64,000 nucleotides of DNA from Nonomuraea fuscirosea (GCF_003001935.1 NZ_PVNG01000031.1:1-64000), one strand, 5' to 3'. Shown: positions 7,549 through 17,047, counted from the first letter of the stretch. Program-made: numbers and translations. Notes: generated by a model from the sequence alone, not told the origin.

Positions 7549-9153
7549 ATGTTCGTTCATGGGCAACTCACACGGAACCAAGGAATCGATCCGCGGAACC
7601 TCACGTTCGCCGCGATCGACCTCGAAACGACCGGTCTCTACCCAAACAAGGGATCACGCGTCTGCGAGATCGGGATCGTACGCATGCGCGGCGACGGCGT
7701 AGTCCTGGACGAGTACTCCACCCTCGTCGACCCGGGGATACGCATCGCCAACGACGAGTATCACGGCATCACGAACGCTGTCGTCAAGGGCGCCCCCACC
7801 TTCCAACAGATCGCCGGCGACGTACTCGCATATCTGAGCAACGCAATCATAGTCAGCCATAACCTCGACTACGAAGACAAGTTCCTCACCGCAGAATATG
7901 GGCGGTTAGGCATCAACCTGCGCGACATCCCTGGCCTGTGCACGCTTGTCATGACGAGGGTCCAATTGGATCGGTACGGCTATCGCCTCGACGATGTTGC
8001 CAACCTGATCACCGGCGAGTGGCCTGCTGCATCTCATTCTGCACTGGGCGACGCCCGCACACTGGCCAACATGCTCGCCAGGGTCATCACCCAAGCTCCG
8101 CAGCGCCTGTCCTGGAGAGGACCGACGCCGGTGGCATTACCGCCATATCCTCGTACCGGCGTGATTGCTCCACGCGCTGCGGGCCTGCGTAAGGGGACAG
8201 AAGGTTGGCTGGCCTCACTCACAGCCCGGCTTCCACTGATGGCACAACCACCTGCACCGCAGCCCCAGGGTGTCACTGACTACCAGGCGATGCTGGGGCA
8301 CGCTCTTGCCGATGGCCGCATTGTCGGAGAAGAGGCTCAGCAACTGGCCCTTCTGGCTGCTCGTGCTGGTCTCACTCAGCTAACTGCTCGTCAAGTCCAT
8401 GAAAGTTTCCTGGCGAACGTCCGAACTAGGGCAGAGGCCGATGGTGTTGTCACCACCGCCGAACTTAAGGAACTCCAGCGCGCTGCCAGGGAGCTAGCGG
8501 CGACGCATTTGATCGGAGACCTCGAGCAGGCCGCAGCAGCCGATCGCGCGCGCAGAAACGGACCGCTCAAGGGGTGGCGACTGCTTCCGGTAGGAGACGC
8601 CCCAGGAGTTGCGGAGGTCATGGACTTCGCCTCTACTCACGGCGCCACTGTGGCGGCGAACGTGACCAAGACCGTAAGCCTAGTGGTAGCAGACTCGCCT
8701 GCGGGTGACGACCCTCGGCTCCAGAAGGCGACAGCCGCCAGGATAACGATTCTCTCGTCTGGCGAAGCGATGCAGCTCCTCGAGAAGGAAGTCGAGACGA
8801 CCCGCGCTGGCCTGTTCGCTAACGCGCGTGGTCAGGAGCTGGCCGAGCAGCTCAGCGCAGAGCAACGTCAACAGGACTTGAGGCAGCGCCCGGAGTGGCA
8901 TGAGGCTTGGCGGCCCCGAGAGCTCAGCACGGCCGAATATCGAGCTCTGTTCGTCGATCGTTACCAGGACTGGGACGAGTCCCGGCGTACCGATCACACC
9001 ACTCGCGTCACGCTCCAGCCTCAGAGCTCGGCTTCTGCTCGACAGCCACATCGGGCCGCTGGCAAGCGAACCAGTGGCTGTGCTGGTGCTTTGGTTGTCC
9101 TCGCAAGTGCCGCTGCAGTGCTCACCGAGGCGTTTCGACAGCTCCTTGCCTAA
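7549..9153 (+). CDS. DEDDh 3'-5' exonuclease with TerB-like and BRCT domains
   Basis: A 534-aa protein. The ATG at 7549 has GGAGG 7 nt upstream; the longer open frame has no such signal. Residues 18-180 are a DnaQ-like exonuclease with all catalytic motifs: ExoI AAIDLETTGL (Asp24, Glu26), ExoII SHNLDYED (Asp107) and ExoIII HSALGDAR (His163, Asp168). About 245-335 look like an all-helical TerB-like domain (two DGxVxxEE/AEL-type acidic turns). About 350-420 match a BRCT fold. The last 25 residues are hydrophobic and could be a membrane tail. This architecture is known in actinobacterial DNA polymerase III epsilon-like proteins. It lies between two reader-nuclease genes, so it may degrade DNA cut by them; that link is inference. 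Confidence 0.85.
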   Translation: MFVHGQLTRNQGIDPRNLTFAAIDLETTGLYPNKGSRVCEIGIVRMRGDGVVLDEYSTLVDPGIRIANDEYHGITNAVVKGAPTFQQIAGDVLAYLSNAIIVSHNLDYEDKFLTAEYGRLGINLRDIPGLCTLVMTRVQLDRYGYRLDDVANLITGEWPAASHSALGDARTLANMLARVITQAPQRLSWRGPTPVALPPYPRTGVIAPRAAGLRKGTEGWLASLTARLPLMAQPPAPQPQGVTDYQAMLGHALADGRIVGEEAQQLALLAARAGLTQLTARQVHESFLANVRTRAEADGVVTTAELKELQRAARELAATHLIGDLEQAAAADRARRNGPLKGWRLLPVGDAPGVAEVMDFASTHGATVAANVTKTVSLVVADSPAGDDPRLQKATAARITILSSGEAMQLLEKEVETTRAGLFANARGQELAEQLSAEQRQQDLRQRPEWHEAWRPRELSTAEYRALFVDRYQDWDESRRTDHTTRVTLQPQSSASARQPHRAAGKRTSGCAGALVVLASAAAVLTEAFRQLLA

Positions 9154-9326
9154 CCCAGGCAGGACACAAAGGGAGCCGCGGCACCTGCTGCAGTTTGCTG
9201 CCGACGTGCAGCCTTAGCGGTCGCCTACTTTCAGTACCCCTCCTAGAGGGGGCAGAGCCTCTCTATCAATCCCTGACGGGTTCATCTGCGACTCGGGACC
9301 AGCCCGCAGCGGGAACGACGTGAAAC

Positions 9327-10679
9327 TCACTTCTTCAGGCGCGTGATCTCTTGCTCCAAGCCCGGCCACGCGAGGCGGATACCGGCCCTCTGGCACAGTG
9401 CGATCCAGCGATCGTCGGATGGCTCGCGCTCGATCCACAAGACCCCCAGAACCCTTTCGGCGCGGTGTCCTAGTTGGTCGACATAGTCGAGGACCTGACC
9501 AAGGCCTAGCCTTAGCTGGTTGATCTCATTGGCGCGTGTCAGCGACTTGATCTCGCACACCGTGAGGCAGTTGGCATCGGGGTGCCAAGCAAGGTCGAAA
9601 TCGGGATCAGCTGGCCCCGGGGATAGTGGCTCTATGCCACGAGCCCGTAGTTCGGACGCAAGTAAGTTCTGCAGTCGTCGGTGTGCGCGAAGGTTACGGC
9701 CGTTGAGCTCAGTGTTGGGCACCGGCGTAGTGGGTACGGGGACGACATCTTCATCTGCTTCGCGATACCCAACTCCTACAGGGACTTCCGGCCGCAGGAC
9801 GGGGGTGCCAATGCGGAGCATGTGGAAGCGGATGACCTGACGTTCAGGGCCGCCACCTGTTTCGGGAGCTCGTCCATACGACCATGGTGTGGTCGGATCA
9901 AGTACGAACTCGCCCACATAGCGAACCTCTCCTCGTGACCCCTCGAACAGTCGTAGAGCGCGCCCGTCCTGGACATGGTCACGAATGGCCTTGTTACCGC
10001 GGACGAAGGCCTGGTCGCCAGCTTGCCCTTCTCCCGTGTAGTGGAAGGTGCCGTCTTCAGCCCACTCGTCGTAGTACCCGTGCTCATGGCCAGAACTAGG
10101 GTCCGTGAAGATGAGGATGTTGGGGGTGCTGCGAGAGGGTGAGATGCCACCTTGCCCGCTCCCTCCATAGCGTTCGTGCAGCTCAACGCGGCGGATCTTA
10201 TGGCCTGGCTCCAGCTGCCACTGGTCTGAGTCCTTCGTCACGAGAGACTGTCCGGATTGGGTCACCAAGGTCATGAGACGGTGCCACTGAGTCTCAGATA
10301 GGCGATGCGGGTTGGAGGCAAACGGTTGGGTGAGCAGCGTAGCGCCGGCTAGCAGACCGTCGCCCCTGACCGTATCGCGCGGCAGGACAGGCTCTACCCA
10401 GCTAGTGATGAGAATGGGAACGACCCATCGCTGTCCAGTTGGGGGATCAGTCCAGTAGTCAGCATCAGCCGAGTCGTTCGCTTCGTATGGAGCGCCTGCG
10501 ATCTCCCCGATGGCGGCAATCCCTCCGGAGGAGCCTGTCAGCCACAGCGCGAAGGGTTCTCCCGGAGAAATCTCGCCGCGGTACCGGCCGATCGTCCAGT
10601 CCTGAGGTTTCTTGCCATCTCTTCGCATGCCCACAAGATCAAACTTCGCCGGGTTACACACCAACACCCATGCAGGCAT
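9327..10679 (-). CDS. EVE-like + SRA-like reader + PD-(D/E)XK nuclease (type IV restriction-like)
   Basis: A 450-aa three-domain enzyme. Residues 1-140 look like an EVE/PUA fold (WVLVCNPAKFD, then WTIGRYRGEISPGEPFALW), a known reader of modified bases. Residues 157-290 are the same SRA-like domain as in the 5925-6860 protein (RRVELHERYGG, QGGISPSR, IFTDP, HGYYDEW, HYTGEGQ, DGRALRLF). Residues 335-440 form a nuclease core with Asp362, Glu376, Lys378 (CEIKS) and GQVLDY. A GAGGG SD lies 9 nt before the ATG. Two reader domains in one chain suggest checking of two features of foreign or modified DNA before cleavage. The pairing with a two-domain paralogue 2.4 kb away is notable. Confidence 0.85.
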   Translation of the reverse strand: MPAWVLVCNPAKFDLVGMRRDGKKPQDWTIGRYRGEISPGEPFALWLTGSSGGIAAIGEIAGAPYEANDSADADYWTDPPTGQRWVVPILITSWVEPVLPRDTVRGDGLLAGATLLTQPFASNPHRLSETQWHRLMTLVTQSGQSLVTKDSDQWQLEPGHKIRRVELHERYGGSGQGGISPSRSTPNILIFTDPSSGHEHGYYDEWAEDGTFHYTGEGQAGDQAFVRGNKAIRDHVQDGRALRLFEGSRGEVRYVGEFVLDPTTPWSYGRAPETGGGPERQVIRFHMLRIGTPVLRPEVPVGVGYREADEDVVPVPTTPVPNTELNGRNLRAHRRLQNLLASELRARGIEPLSPGPADPDFDLAWHPDANCLTVCEIKSLTRANEINQLRLGLGQVLDYVDQLGHRAERVLGVLWIEREPSDDRWIALCQRAGIRLAWPGLEQEITRLKK

Positions 10680-10943
10680 CCTGTTCGACCCTCTCTAGCA
10701 GTTGATCTCGCACCATATCTATCAACCCCTACCGTCAAAAAGGCTTGAGGTGTTCGGGTGGGGCTGTACTCACTGGCACATGCCACAGGTCTCGCGACTG
10801 CCTCGACGGCCCGGATGGCCAGCACAAGTACTGCCAACGGCCCCGAGTGCGTTGCCTGCTTCGAGGCTCCTCCCTGGTCTTACCGGCAAGTAGAAGCGAA
10901 TGCCGCCGCGGAGGTGTAGTGCGGCGGCCACGCTTTGGAATCG

Positions 10944-11489
10944 TCAGGAGCCGACGGGCAGACTCCGGGCTCGCGCCCGCGCGGAGGATCGAAGATTCCT
11001 CAGATATGGATAAAAGGTGTGATGCCGGTTCTGGTCAAGATTGAGAGGCAGATCTAGCTGGGCAATCAGCTCTGATTCTGCTGCCCAGGGCTCGTCGTGC
11101 TGCATCCAGCACACCCGGGCATATTCTGCCATCCATGCAGTGAGCTCTCGCTCGCCGACTAGTCCGAAGGTCAGCCGTTTTCCGCTGCCAACTCGTCGCA
11201 GCTCGAGCCCCAGCAGACAGCCCAAGGTGAGCCGCAAGGTCGACCCCTCGGCGTTGCCACGGTAGTGGTAGCGCACCCTACTGCGAAGGTTCTGCTTGCT
11301 GGCCCGGACCGTCATACGACGGGGGGCCATGCCAACATAAAGCAGCTGGTTGCGGGGCAGACGTGGGTCAGGCGCTTGCTCGAAGTACCAGCCGTAAACG
11401 CCAGGCGCCGCCGGCACCGGACTTGGTTGCGTTAGCACCTCAGAGGCTCGCCACAGCTTGGTGGGCTCTAACAGTTCAACGGCGTTCAT
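10944..11489 (-). CDS. GIY-YIG family nuclease-like protein
   Basis: A 181-aa protein with an N-terminal GIY-YIG domain: PGVYGWYF at 29-36 is the GIY strand and QLLYVGMAP at 48-56 the YIG strand, followed by a basic helix (NLRSRVRYHY). The stop of a 61-aa gene upstream overlaps its start by 4 nt, so the pair is probably coupled. The protein is single-domain and lacks a target-recognition module such as UvrC or homing endonucleases carry; the partner may supply it. Many defence-island GIY-YIG proteins look like this, but a specific role cannot be named. Confidence 0.78.
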   Translation of the reverse strand: MNAVELLEPTKLWRASEVLTQPSPVPAAPGVYGWYFEQAPDPRLPRNQLLYVGMAPRRMTVRASKQNLRSRVRYHYRGNAEGSTLRLTLGCLLGLELRRVGSGKRLTFGLVGERELTAWMAEYARVCWMQHDEPWAAESELIAQLDLPLNLDQNRHHTFYPYLRNLRSSARARARSLPVGS

Positions 11490-11671
11490 CGTTGCCTCCG
11501 GCGGTGCAGCTCATAGGTAACAGCCTCCACCGTGACTCGTTTCTCATCCAGTGCGCGCATCGCTCTACTGACGATGAGCAGCTCTAACAGTCCAGCTACC
11601 CCCAGCTCTGCAGTTCGATACGCGACATACGCCCTCGTGGCATGCCCAGAGTCAGCAGCGATGGTACGCAT
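11486..11671 (-). CDS. 61-aa partner upstream of the GIY-YIG gene
   Basis: A small helical, arginine-rich protein with no recognised domain. Its stop overlaps the start of the GIY-YIG gene (ATGA), the main evidence that it is real. A central leucine-rich helix (GVAGLLELLIVSRAMRALDE) could mediate dimerisation. It may be a small DNA-binding or antitoxin-like partner, which is a guess from size and order. The SD is weak. Confidence 0.55.
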   Translation of the reverse strand: MRTIAADSGHATRAYVAYRTAELGVAGLLELLIVSRAMRALDEKRVTVEAVTYELHRRRQR

Positions 11672-11771
11672 CGCTTGCGGATGTTTTGTACCCTTCAGTT
11701 TGATCGCTAAGATTCAAGCACTATTTCACGTGTGCACCTTATGTCCAGTTTGTGTATAGAAAGCAGGATGT

Positions 11772-12767
11772 ATGCGAGTCATGATGCAGCCAGCCAGCTT
11801 AGCGACAGCCTCCGTACGCCGACACTATGAAGACACCATCCAGCGCCCTGTCGACCTCGCTACCTACAGCTCCCTACTCGGTTCGAATCTGGACCTCCTT
11901 CTTCCCCTCTACCCCACCGGCGCTGCTCCCATGTGGGGCGTCACTCCGGGCAAGAGAAACGTGAATGTCGGCAAGTATAGCAAGTTGCGGCCCGGCGACT
12001 ACGTGTTCTTCTATGGCCAGAAGCGCCTCTATCTCGGCGGACTAATAACTCACCTCTTTCGCAACGCACAATTGGCTAGCCTACTATGGGGAAATGACGA
12101 CGACGGGCAAACATGGGAGTACATGTATTCTCTCGACGACCTCAAAGGCTGCCATATCACAATCGAAGAGGTAAGAGATTGCGTCACAGCTCTTGGACCA
12201 AAATTTTTCGTCCAGAATCCCTACATTGTCGAGGGTGCAGACGCGGAAAGACTCATTGATATTGCTCAGGTAGACATCGGAGATGTACCTGTAAACAGTA
12301 AGCTAGAACATACAGACCTAGCGCCAGAGGGGATACCGTTCACCGGCGAGCTGGACCGAATGGTTTCTAGCGCTAGTCGTCGTGAGCAAGCGAAGCTCAA
12401 GCGGCTGCTACTACCTGGCCTAACTGGTCAATGCGCTCTCTGCGGGCGGACGTTCGAAAGGCGCTTTCTGGTGGCTGCACACATCAAGAAGCGCGCCGCA
12501 TGCTCAGAAGAAGAGCGGCGAGACCTTGGAAATATCGCAATGCTCAATTGCATCCTCGGATGTGACGCCCTGTACGAACATGGGTACGTCACGGTGGGCC
12601 CAGGCGGAGATATTTGGATCAGCAAAGCGGCACTCAACGGCCAAAGCGTTAGAGAGCACGTTGAACGACACCTAAAAGGCCGCGTCACTACCTGGTGGAA
12701 CCATGAGCGTGAGCGCTACTACTCCTGGCACAGATCCCACGCATACCGAAGCGACCTACCCGCTTAA
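11772..12767 (+). CDS. HNH nuclease with a PUA/EVE-like N-terminal domain
   Basis: A 331-aa protein. Residues 50-125 (PMWGVTPGKRN, KLRPGDYVFFYG, then a W-rich strand) resemble a PUA/EVE-type reader. Residues 218-275 carry an HNH core: CALCGRTF (Cys221, Cys224), FLVAAHIKKR (His237), NIAMLNCILGCDALYEHG (Asn254, Cys264, His270). A reader joined to an HNH domain again suggests modification-dependent cutting. ATG codons at 11772, 11781 and 11784 are all possible starts. The 5' neighbours run the other way, so it probably has its own promoter in 11672-11771. Confidence 0.8.
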   Translation: MRVMMQPASLATASVRRHYEDTIQRPVDLATYSSLLGSNLDLLLPLYPTGAAPMWGVTPGKRNVNVGKYSKLRPGDYVFFYGQKRLYLGGLITHLFRNAQLASLLWGNDDDGQTWEYMYSLDDLKGCHITIEEVRDCVTALGPKFFVQNPYIVEGADAERLIDIAQVDIGDVPVNSKLEHTDLAPEGIPFTGELDRMVSSASRREQAKLKRLLLPGLTGQCALCGRTFERRFLVAAHIKKRAACSEEERRDLGNIAMLNCILGCDALYEHGYVTVGPGGDIWISKAALNGQSVREHVERHLKGRVTTWWNHERERYYSWHRSHAYRSDLPA

Positions 12768-12848
12768 CAGGGACACGAGTTTCCCTCTACACACCAGTCA
12801 CAGGCCCCGCTGCTAAAAACCTTACCTTTTTGAACGAGGGCAAGTCGA

Positions 12849-14750
12849 ATGACTTCTCACTGCTTGTATCAGGGGACCGCCGGCCATATCGCTGAGCTTA
12901 TAGCCAACAATCAGCTCATCCAAGAGCTCACAGGACGCTTCAGAGATCTGTTTGGAGGCAAACCTAGCGACAGCGAAGTGCGATCATGGAGAAATAGTAT
13001 ACCTAATGTAATCAGCCTTTTAGCCGAAGCCAACCTGGCAGACGTTCAGGTTCTGATTGAATTCAAGGCGCCCATCACAGATGTACGTATGGACCTTTTG
13101 CTGGTCGGCTCCTATCCACAGAGCGGTCAAATGTCGATAGTGGTAGTAGAAAACAAGCAATGGTCACGCATCTATCGCGACAAATACTCCGACATGGTTA
13201 ACGTAGCTGGTGCGCCGGGCTCCAATCCGCGATTACATCCAATCACTCAAGCCTGGGGCTATCGTCAGGTCTTGCTCGACTACATATCTTTGGTAGCCCA
13301 ATCAGCTCAGGTGCATTCCATAGTGAATATGCACGAGGCTTCCACTGAAACCCTCTATGAAATCAGACCCTCCCTCCTTAATATTTCCTACGATCAGAGT
13401 TACATCCGGTGGTACGGAGCAGATCACCGAGCGGCTTTCAAAAGAGATTTGCATACAATCCTATCCCCTGAGCGAGCTGACGTATACGCTGCCGAGCTCC
13501 TTGAAGCCCCGGTCAGTCCAACCGGAGGGCTGATGGCAGTGGTGAGCGAAAGCGTCTGTCGTCGCTCTGTATTCACCTTGCTAGACGAACAGCGCGAAGC
13601 TTACGACTACGTACGCAGGGCCGTGGCAGCGAGCAAACAAGGCGCTCCGAAGGAAGTCGTTCTAATCGTAGGTGGACCGGGGACTGGAAAGAGCGTAATA
13701 GCAGTGGAGCTGCTCGGTGCCCTCAACCGGCAGGGAGTACGCGCAGTTCATGCCACCGGGAGTAGATCCTTCACGCAGACACTGCGTGACAACGTTGAGC
13801 GGCTGGATCGGAGGGCTCGCCATAGCTTCTCCTACTTCAACAGCTATACCCATGCCACACCTAACGACATAGACGTATTGATTTGCGACGAAGCACACAG
13901 AATCCGCCACACATCTCGAAAAAGAAGCCTTCATGACGATCCCCAAGCCCGTCCGGCAGATAGACCACAAGTAGCAGAACTGATTAACGCGGCGCATGTC
14001 CCGGTCTTCTTGCTAGACGAACATCAGGTGGTACGCCGAGGAGAGGTAGGATCAACAGAGCTGATCAAAAAGGCAGCTCGATATATGAAACTGAACGTGC
14101 ACCAGATCGACCTTCGGCATCAATTTCGATGCGGCGGCTGTCCCGAATACGTCACCTGGATCGAACAACTCCTCGGTCTAGGTACCGACCAGGGCCCTCA
14201 ACGCTGGGAACCGCTCGACACCTTTGAATTGTATGTAGCTCGCACTCCCGATGCGATGGAGAACTACCTACGACACAAGATCTCCGCAGGCAAGAGCGCA
14301 AGGATCGCGGCTGGATACTGCTGGCCATGGAGCAAGCCACGCTCGGACGGCACCCTGGTTAACGACATCACAATCGGTTCATGGAGAAGGCCTTGGAATT
14401 CCTCAGCGGAACGTAAGGTTAACGGCATTCCGTCTTCGAGTCTATGGGCCACCGATCCTGCAGGATTTGAACAGATAGGGTGTATATACACCGCACAAGG
14501 ATTCGAGTACGACTACGCCGGTGTGATCTTCGGCCGAGATCTCACTTGGACACCACAGGGCTGGCGGGCTGACGACCAGGCCAACAAAGATCCTATGGTC
14601 AACCGTGCTCCGCATTTTGCGGAGCTTGTCCGCAATACCTATAGGGTGCTCGCTACGCGTGGCATGCGCGGAGCTGTACTGTTCTCAGAGGACCTCAACA
14701 CCAACCGTCTATTCGCCGAACTAGGTGTACCTCTACTGCCCAACGAGTAG
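12849..14750 (+). CDS. PD-(D/E)XK nuclease-DUF2075 helicase-like protein, copy 1
   Basis: A 633-aa fusion. The N-terminal third has a nuclease-like core: DVRMDLLLVG (Asp82) followed by IVVVENKQW (Glu101, Lys103). From about 240 a DUF2075 P-loop domain runs to the end: Walker A GGPGTGKS (275-282), Walker B DVLICDEAHR (342-351), DEHQVVRRGE, TAQGFEYDYAG and RVLATRGMRGA. DUF2075 proteins are superfamily-1-like ATPases related to the Schlafen helicase part. The gene is AT-rich compared with its paralogue just downstream. The two share order, motifs and length but differ strongly in codon use, so they look like separate acquisitions of one family rather than a recent duplication. Nucleic-acid cutting driven by ATP is inferred. 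Confidence 0.88.
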   Translation: MTSHCLYQGTAGHIAELIANNQLIQELTGRFRDLFGGKPSDSEVRSWRNSIPNVISLLAEANLADVQVLIEFKAPITDVRMDLLLVGSYPQSGQMSIVVVENKQWSRIYRDKYSDMVNVAGAPGSNPRLHPITQAWGYRQVLLDYISLVAQSAQVHSIVNMHEASTETLYEIRPSLLNISYDQSYIRWYGADHRAAFKRDLHTILSPERADVYAAELLEAPVSPTGGLMAVVSESVCRRSVFTLLDEQREAYDYVRRAVAASKQGAPKEVVLIVGGPGTGKSVIAVELLGALNRQGVRAVHATGSRSFTQTLRDNVERLDRRARHSFSYFNSYTHATPNDIDVLICDEAHRIRHTSRKRSLHDDPQARPADRPQVAELINAAHVPVFLLDEHQVVRRGEVGSTELIKKAARYMKLNVHQIDLRHQFRCGGCPEYVTWIEQLLGLGTDQGPQRWEPLDTFELYVARTPDAMENYLRHKISAGKSARIAAGYCWPWSKPRSDGTLVNDITIGSWRRPWNSSAERKVNGIPSSSLWATDPAGFEQIGCIYTAQGFEYDYAGVIFGRDLTWTPQGWRADDQANKDPMVNRAPHFAELVRNTYRVLATRGMRGAVLFSEDLNTNRLFAELGVPLLPNE

Positions 14751-14902
14751 GGGCATGGCCATGCTCATTAGGTGCGCGTCCGGTCATCAGCGCAGTTCTC
14801 CAGTCTCGGCTGTATTGTTGTAACCTCTTCACGACCTTCTGTTGCGGCCCGACGGGCTTCCGCATTCACTGGCGAAGCGCCAGGACGGATACGCCCCCAC
14901 CC

Positions 14903-14925
14903 GCACGACCTGTCTCGCGTCGTGC
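14903..14925 (+). promoter_or_regulatory. Leader hairpin before the second DUF2075 gene
   Basis: GCACGAC (14903-14909) pairs with GTCGTGC (14919-14925), ending 16 nt before the GTG start and just ahead of the GGGGGAAG ribosome site. A related leader with its own hairpin occurs at 24460-24551, before a decayed start of the same gene family. Conservation of a hairpin in two diverged leaders suggests an operator or a translational control element. Confidence 0.5.
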
Positions 14926-14941
14926 TGCCTGGGGGAAGTCT

Positions 14942-16804
14942 GTGACGGCGTTACGGCTGTCGGTTGAGAGTCTGCTGGCCTCACCCAACGAGACTGTGCT
15001 GGCTCAGGTGATCGCCGAACATGTGCGGATGACCACTGGGCGGGGCCCCTCCCCGTCCGAGGTTCGAGCGTGGGAACGTAGCGTTCCGGCGCTTGCCCGG
15101 GATCTAGCCGATGCCGGTCTGACGAAAGTCGAGATGCTGGTTGAGTACAAGCTGCCTCTGACCAGCAAACGAGTGGACGTAGTACTGGCTGGCGTTCACC
15201 CTAAGACCGGGGACGACTCCTACGTGGTCGTGGAACTCAAACAGTGGAGCCGTGCCGAGCCATCCGAGCAGGGCGAGCACCTCGTCCTCGTCGAAGGTAT
15301 GCCGGGCCGTGAGATCCTCCACCCCGCGGAGCAGGTTCGCAGGTACTGCGAGTACATGTGCGACTTCCTCGGCGTGCTCCGGGACAAACCACTGGCTGTC
15401 CATGGCGTCGCCTACCTCCACAACGCCATGGAGCTCGACATAGATGGCCTACGTAACCAGGTGCCTGACGAACACGGCCGGCTCTTCACCAAGCAGCGCC
15501 GTGGCGACTTTCATCGATACCTGCGTGAGCGGTTGGCTGACAAGCCAGGCGCCGAAGCCGCTGATCGGCTTTTGGAGAGTTCAGTCGCTCCGAGCAAGCA
15601 GCTCATGGCGCATGCGGCCAGCGAGATCCGCGAGCAGGAGCAGTTCACTCTGCTGGACGAGCAGCAGGTTGCCTACGAACTCGTCATGCGTGCGATCGAG
15701 AAAGCCCGGAGGTCCGACTTCAAGCAAGTGGTCATCGTCACGGGTGGCCCGGGTAGCGGCAAGAGCGTGATCGCCCTTTCTCTGCTGGGCGAGCTCTACC
15801 GCCAAGGCAGAACTGCGCTGCACGCGACCGGCTCCCAATCCTTTACTCAGACCATGCGCCGCTACCCCGGACGTGGGAGTACCCGGATCAAGAACCTCTT
15901 CATGTACTTCAACAGTTTCACCGAGGCTGAGCGGAATGGCCTTGACGTGCTGATTTGTGATGAGGCGCACCGGATACGTGTAAATTCGACCAATCGCTTC
16001 ACTCCGGCAGCCAAGCGCACCGGCCGCAGCCAGTTGGACGAACTCATGGCCGCCGCCCGCGTCCCAGTGTTCCTCCTCGACGAGCATCAGGTCGTACGGC
16101 CCGGTGAGATCGGGACAGTACACGCCATCGAGACCTATGCTCGATCGCAGGGCTACGAGATTAGCCGGGTGTCTCTGGACGAGCAGTTCAGGTGCGGCGG
16201 CAGCCGCATCTACGAGCAGTGGGTTCTTCGCCTACTCGGTCTTACAGACGGCGACCCGACACCGTGGGGTGGCGACGACTTCGACGTCCGGCTCGTGCAC
16301 TCACCCCAGGAGCTCGAGACCGCCTTGCGCGTCAAGCCAGGGACAGCCCGCCTGACCGCCGGCTACTGCTGGCCATGGAGCGATCCGCGTCCCGACGACT
16401 CCCTAGTGTACGACGTCGTCATCGGCGATTGGTCACGGCCATGGAACGTCAAGAAGGACCGCGCCGTCGGAGATGCCCCGCCCAGCATGTTGTGGGCCAC
16501 TGAACCAAACGGCTTCGATCAGGTCGGATGCGTTTACACCGCTCAAGGATTCGAGTACGACTGGTCCGGCGTAATCCTCGGTCCAGACCTCAGCGTTCAG
16601 GACGGACGACTGGTCACGGTACGCGAGTACAACCGGGATCCTGCGTTCAAGAGCAAGCGAACTGTGTCAGACGCAGACTTCGATCAGCTGGTCCGCAACG
16701 TGTACAAGGTCCTGCTCACTCGTGGCATGCGGGGCACCATGCTCTACGCAGTAGACCCAAAGCTCCGCGAGTTCCTCTCATCTCTGATCCCCAGCGAGAC
16801 CTAG
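14942..16804 (+). CDS. PD-(D/E)XK nuclease-DUF2075 helicase-like protein, copy 2
   Basis: A 620-aa paralogue of the preceding protein with the same layout: nuclease core RVDVVLAG (Asp79) and YVVVELKQW (Glu98, Lys100), then Walker A GGPGSGKS (268-275), DVLICDEAHR, DEHQVVRPGE, TAQGFEYDWSG and KVLLTRGMRG. The GTG start at 14942 has a GGGGGAAG SD. It is higher in GC than copy 1. It carries a leader hairpin that is shared with a decayed 5' fragment at 24549, so this family has been in the region more than once. Function as an ATP-dependent nuclease in defence is inferred from domains and setting. Confidence 0.88.
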   Translation: MTALRLSVESLLASPNETVLAQVIAEHVRMTTGRGPSPSEVRAWERSVPALARDLADAGLTKVEMLVEYKLPLTSKRVDVVLAGVHPKTGDDSYVVVELKQWSRAEPSEQGEHLVLVEGMPGREILHPAEQVRRYCEYMCDFLGVLRDKPLAVHGVAYLHNAMELDIDGLRNQVPDEHGRLFTKQRRGDFHRYLRERLADKPGAEAADRLLESSVAPSKQLMAHAASEIREQEQFTLLDEQQVAYELVMRAIEKARRSDFKQVVIVTGGPGSGKSVIALSLLGELYRQGRTALHATGSQSFTQTMRRYPGRGSTRIKNLFMYFNSFTEAERNGLDVLICDEAHRIRVNSTNRFTPAAKRTGRSQLDELMAAARVPVFLLDEHQVVRPGEIGTVHAIETYARSQGYEISRVSLDEQFRCGGSRIYEQWVLRLLGLTDGDPTPWGGDDFDVRLVHSPQELETALRVKPGTARLTAGYCWPWSDPRPDDSLVYDVVIGDWSRPWNVKKDRAVGDAPPSMLWATEPNGFDQVGCVYTAQGFEYDWSGVILGPDLSVQDGRLVTVREYNRDPAFKSKRTVSDADFDQLVRNVYKVLLTRGMRGTMLYAVDPKLREFLSSLIPSET

Positions 16805-17047
16805 CGCTGCCCGTCGATCAGTGATGCGCTCGCCACCCGCATGGTTGCGAACCTGTGATCCGCGGCCGCACGCCCAGTAGTGGATTCCCCCTGGGCGGCC
16901 TGTGCGCTGCCCGCAAACGGAAACGTGCCACCACATCGACTAACTCGGTCAATGCAGGACAGGGCCGGATGTAGCGACACACCGTCAGTACGTCATAGGC
17001 AGGCCCAATCGCATACGTGGATCGCCTGACTTACGTGTGGACTGGGC

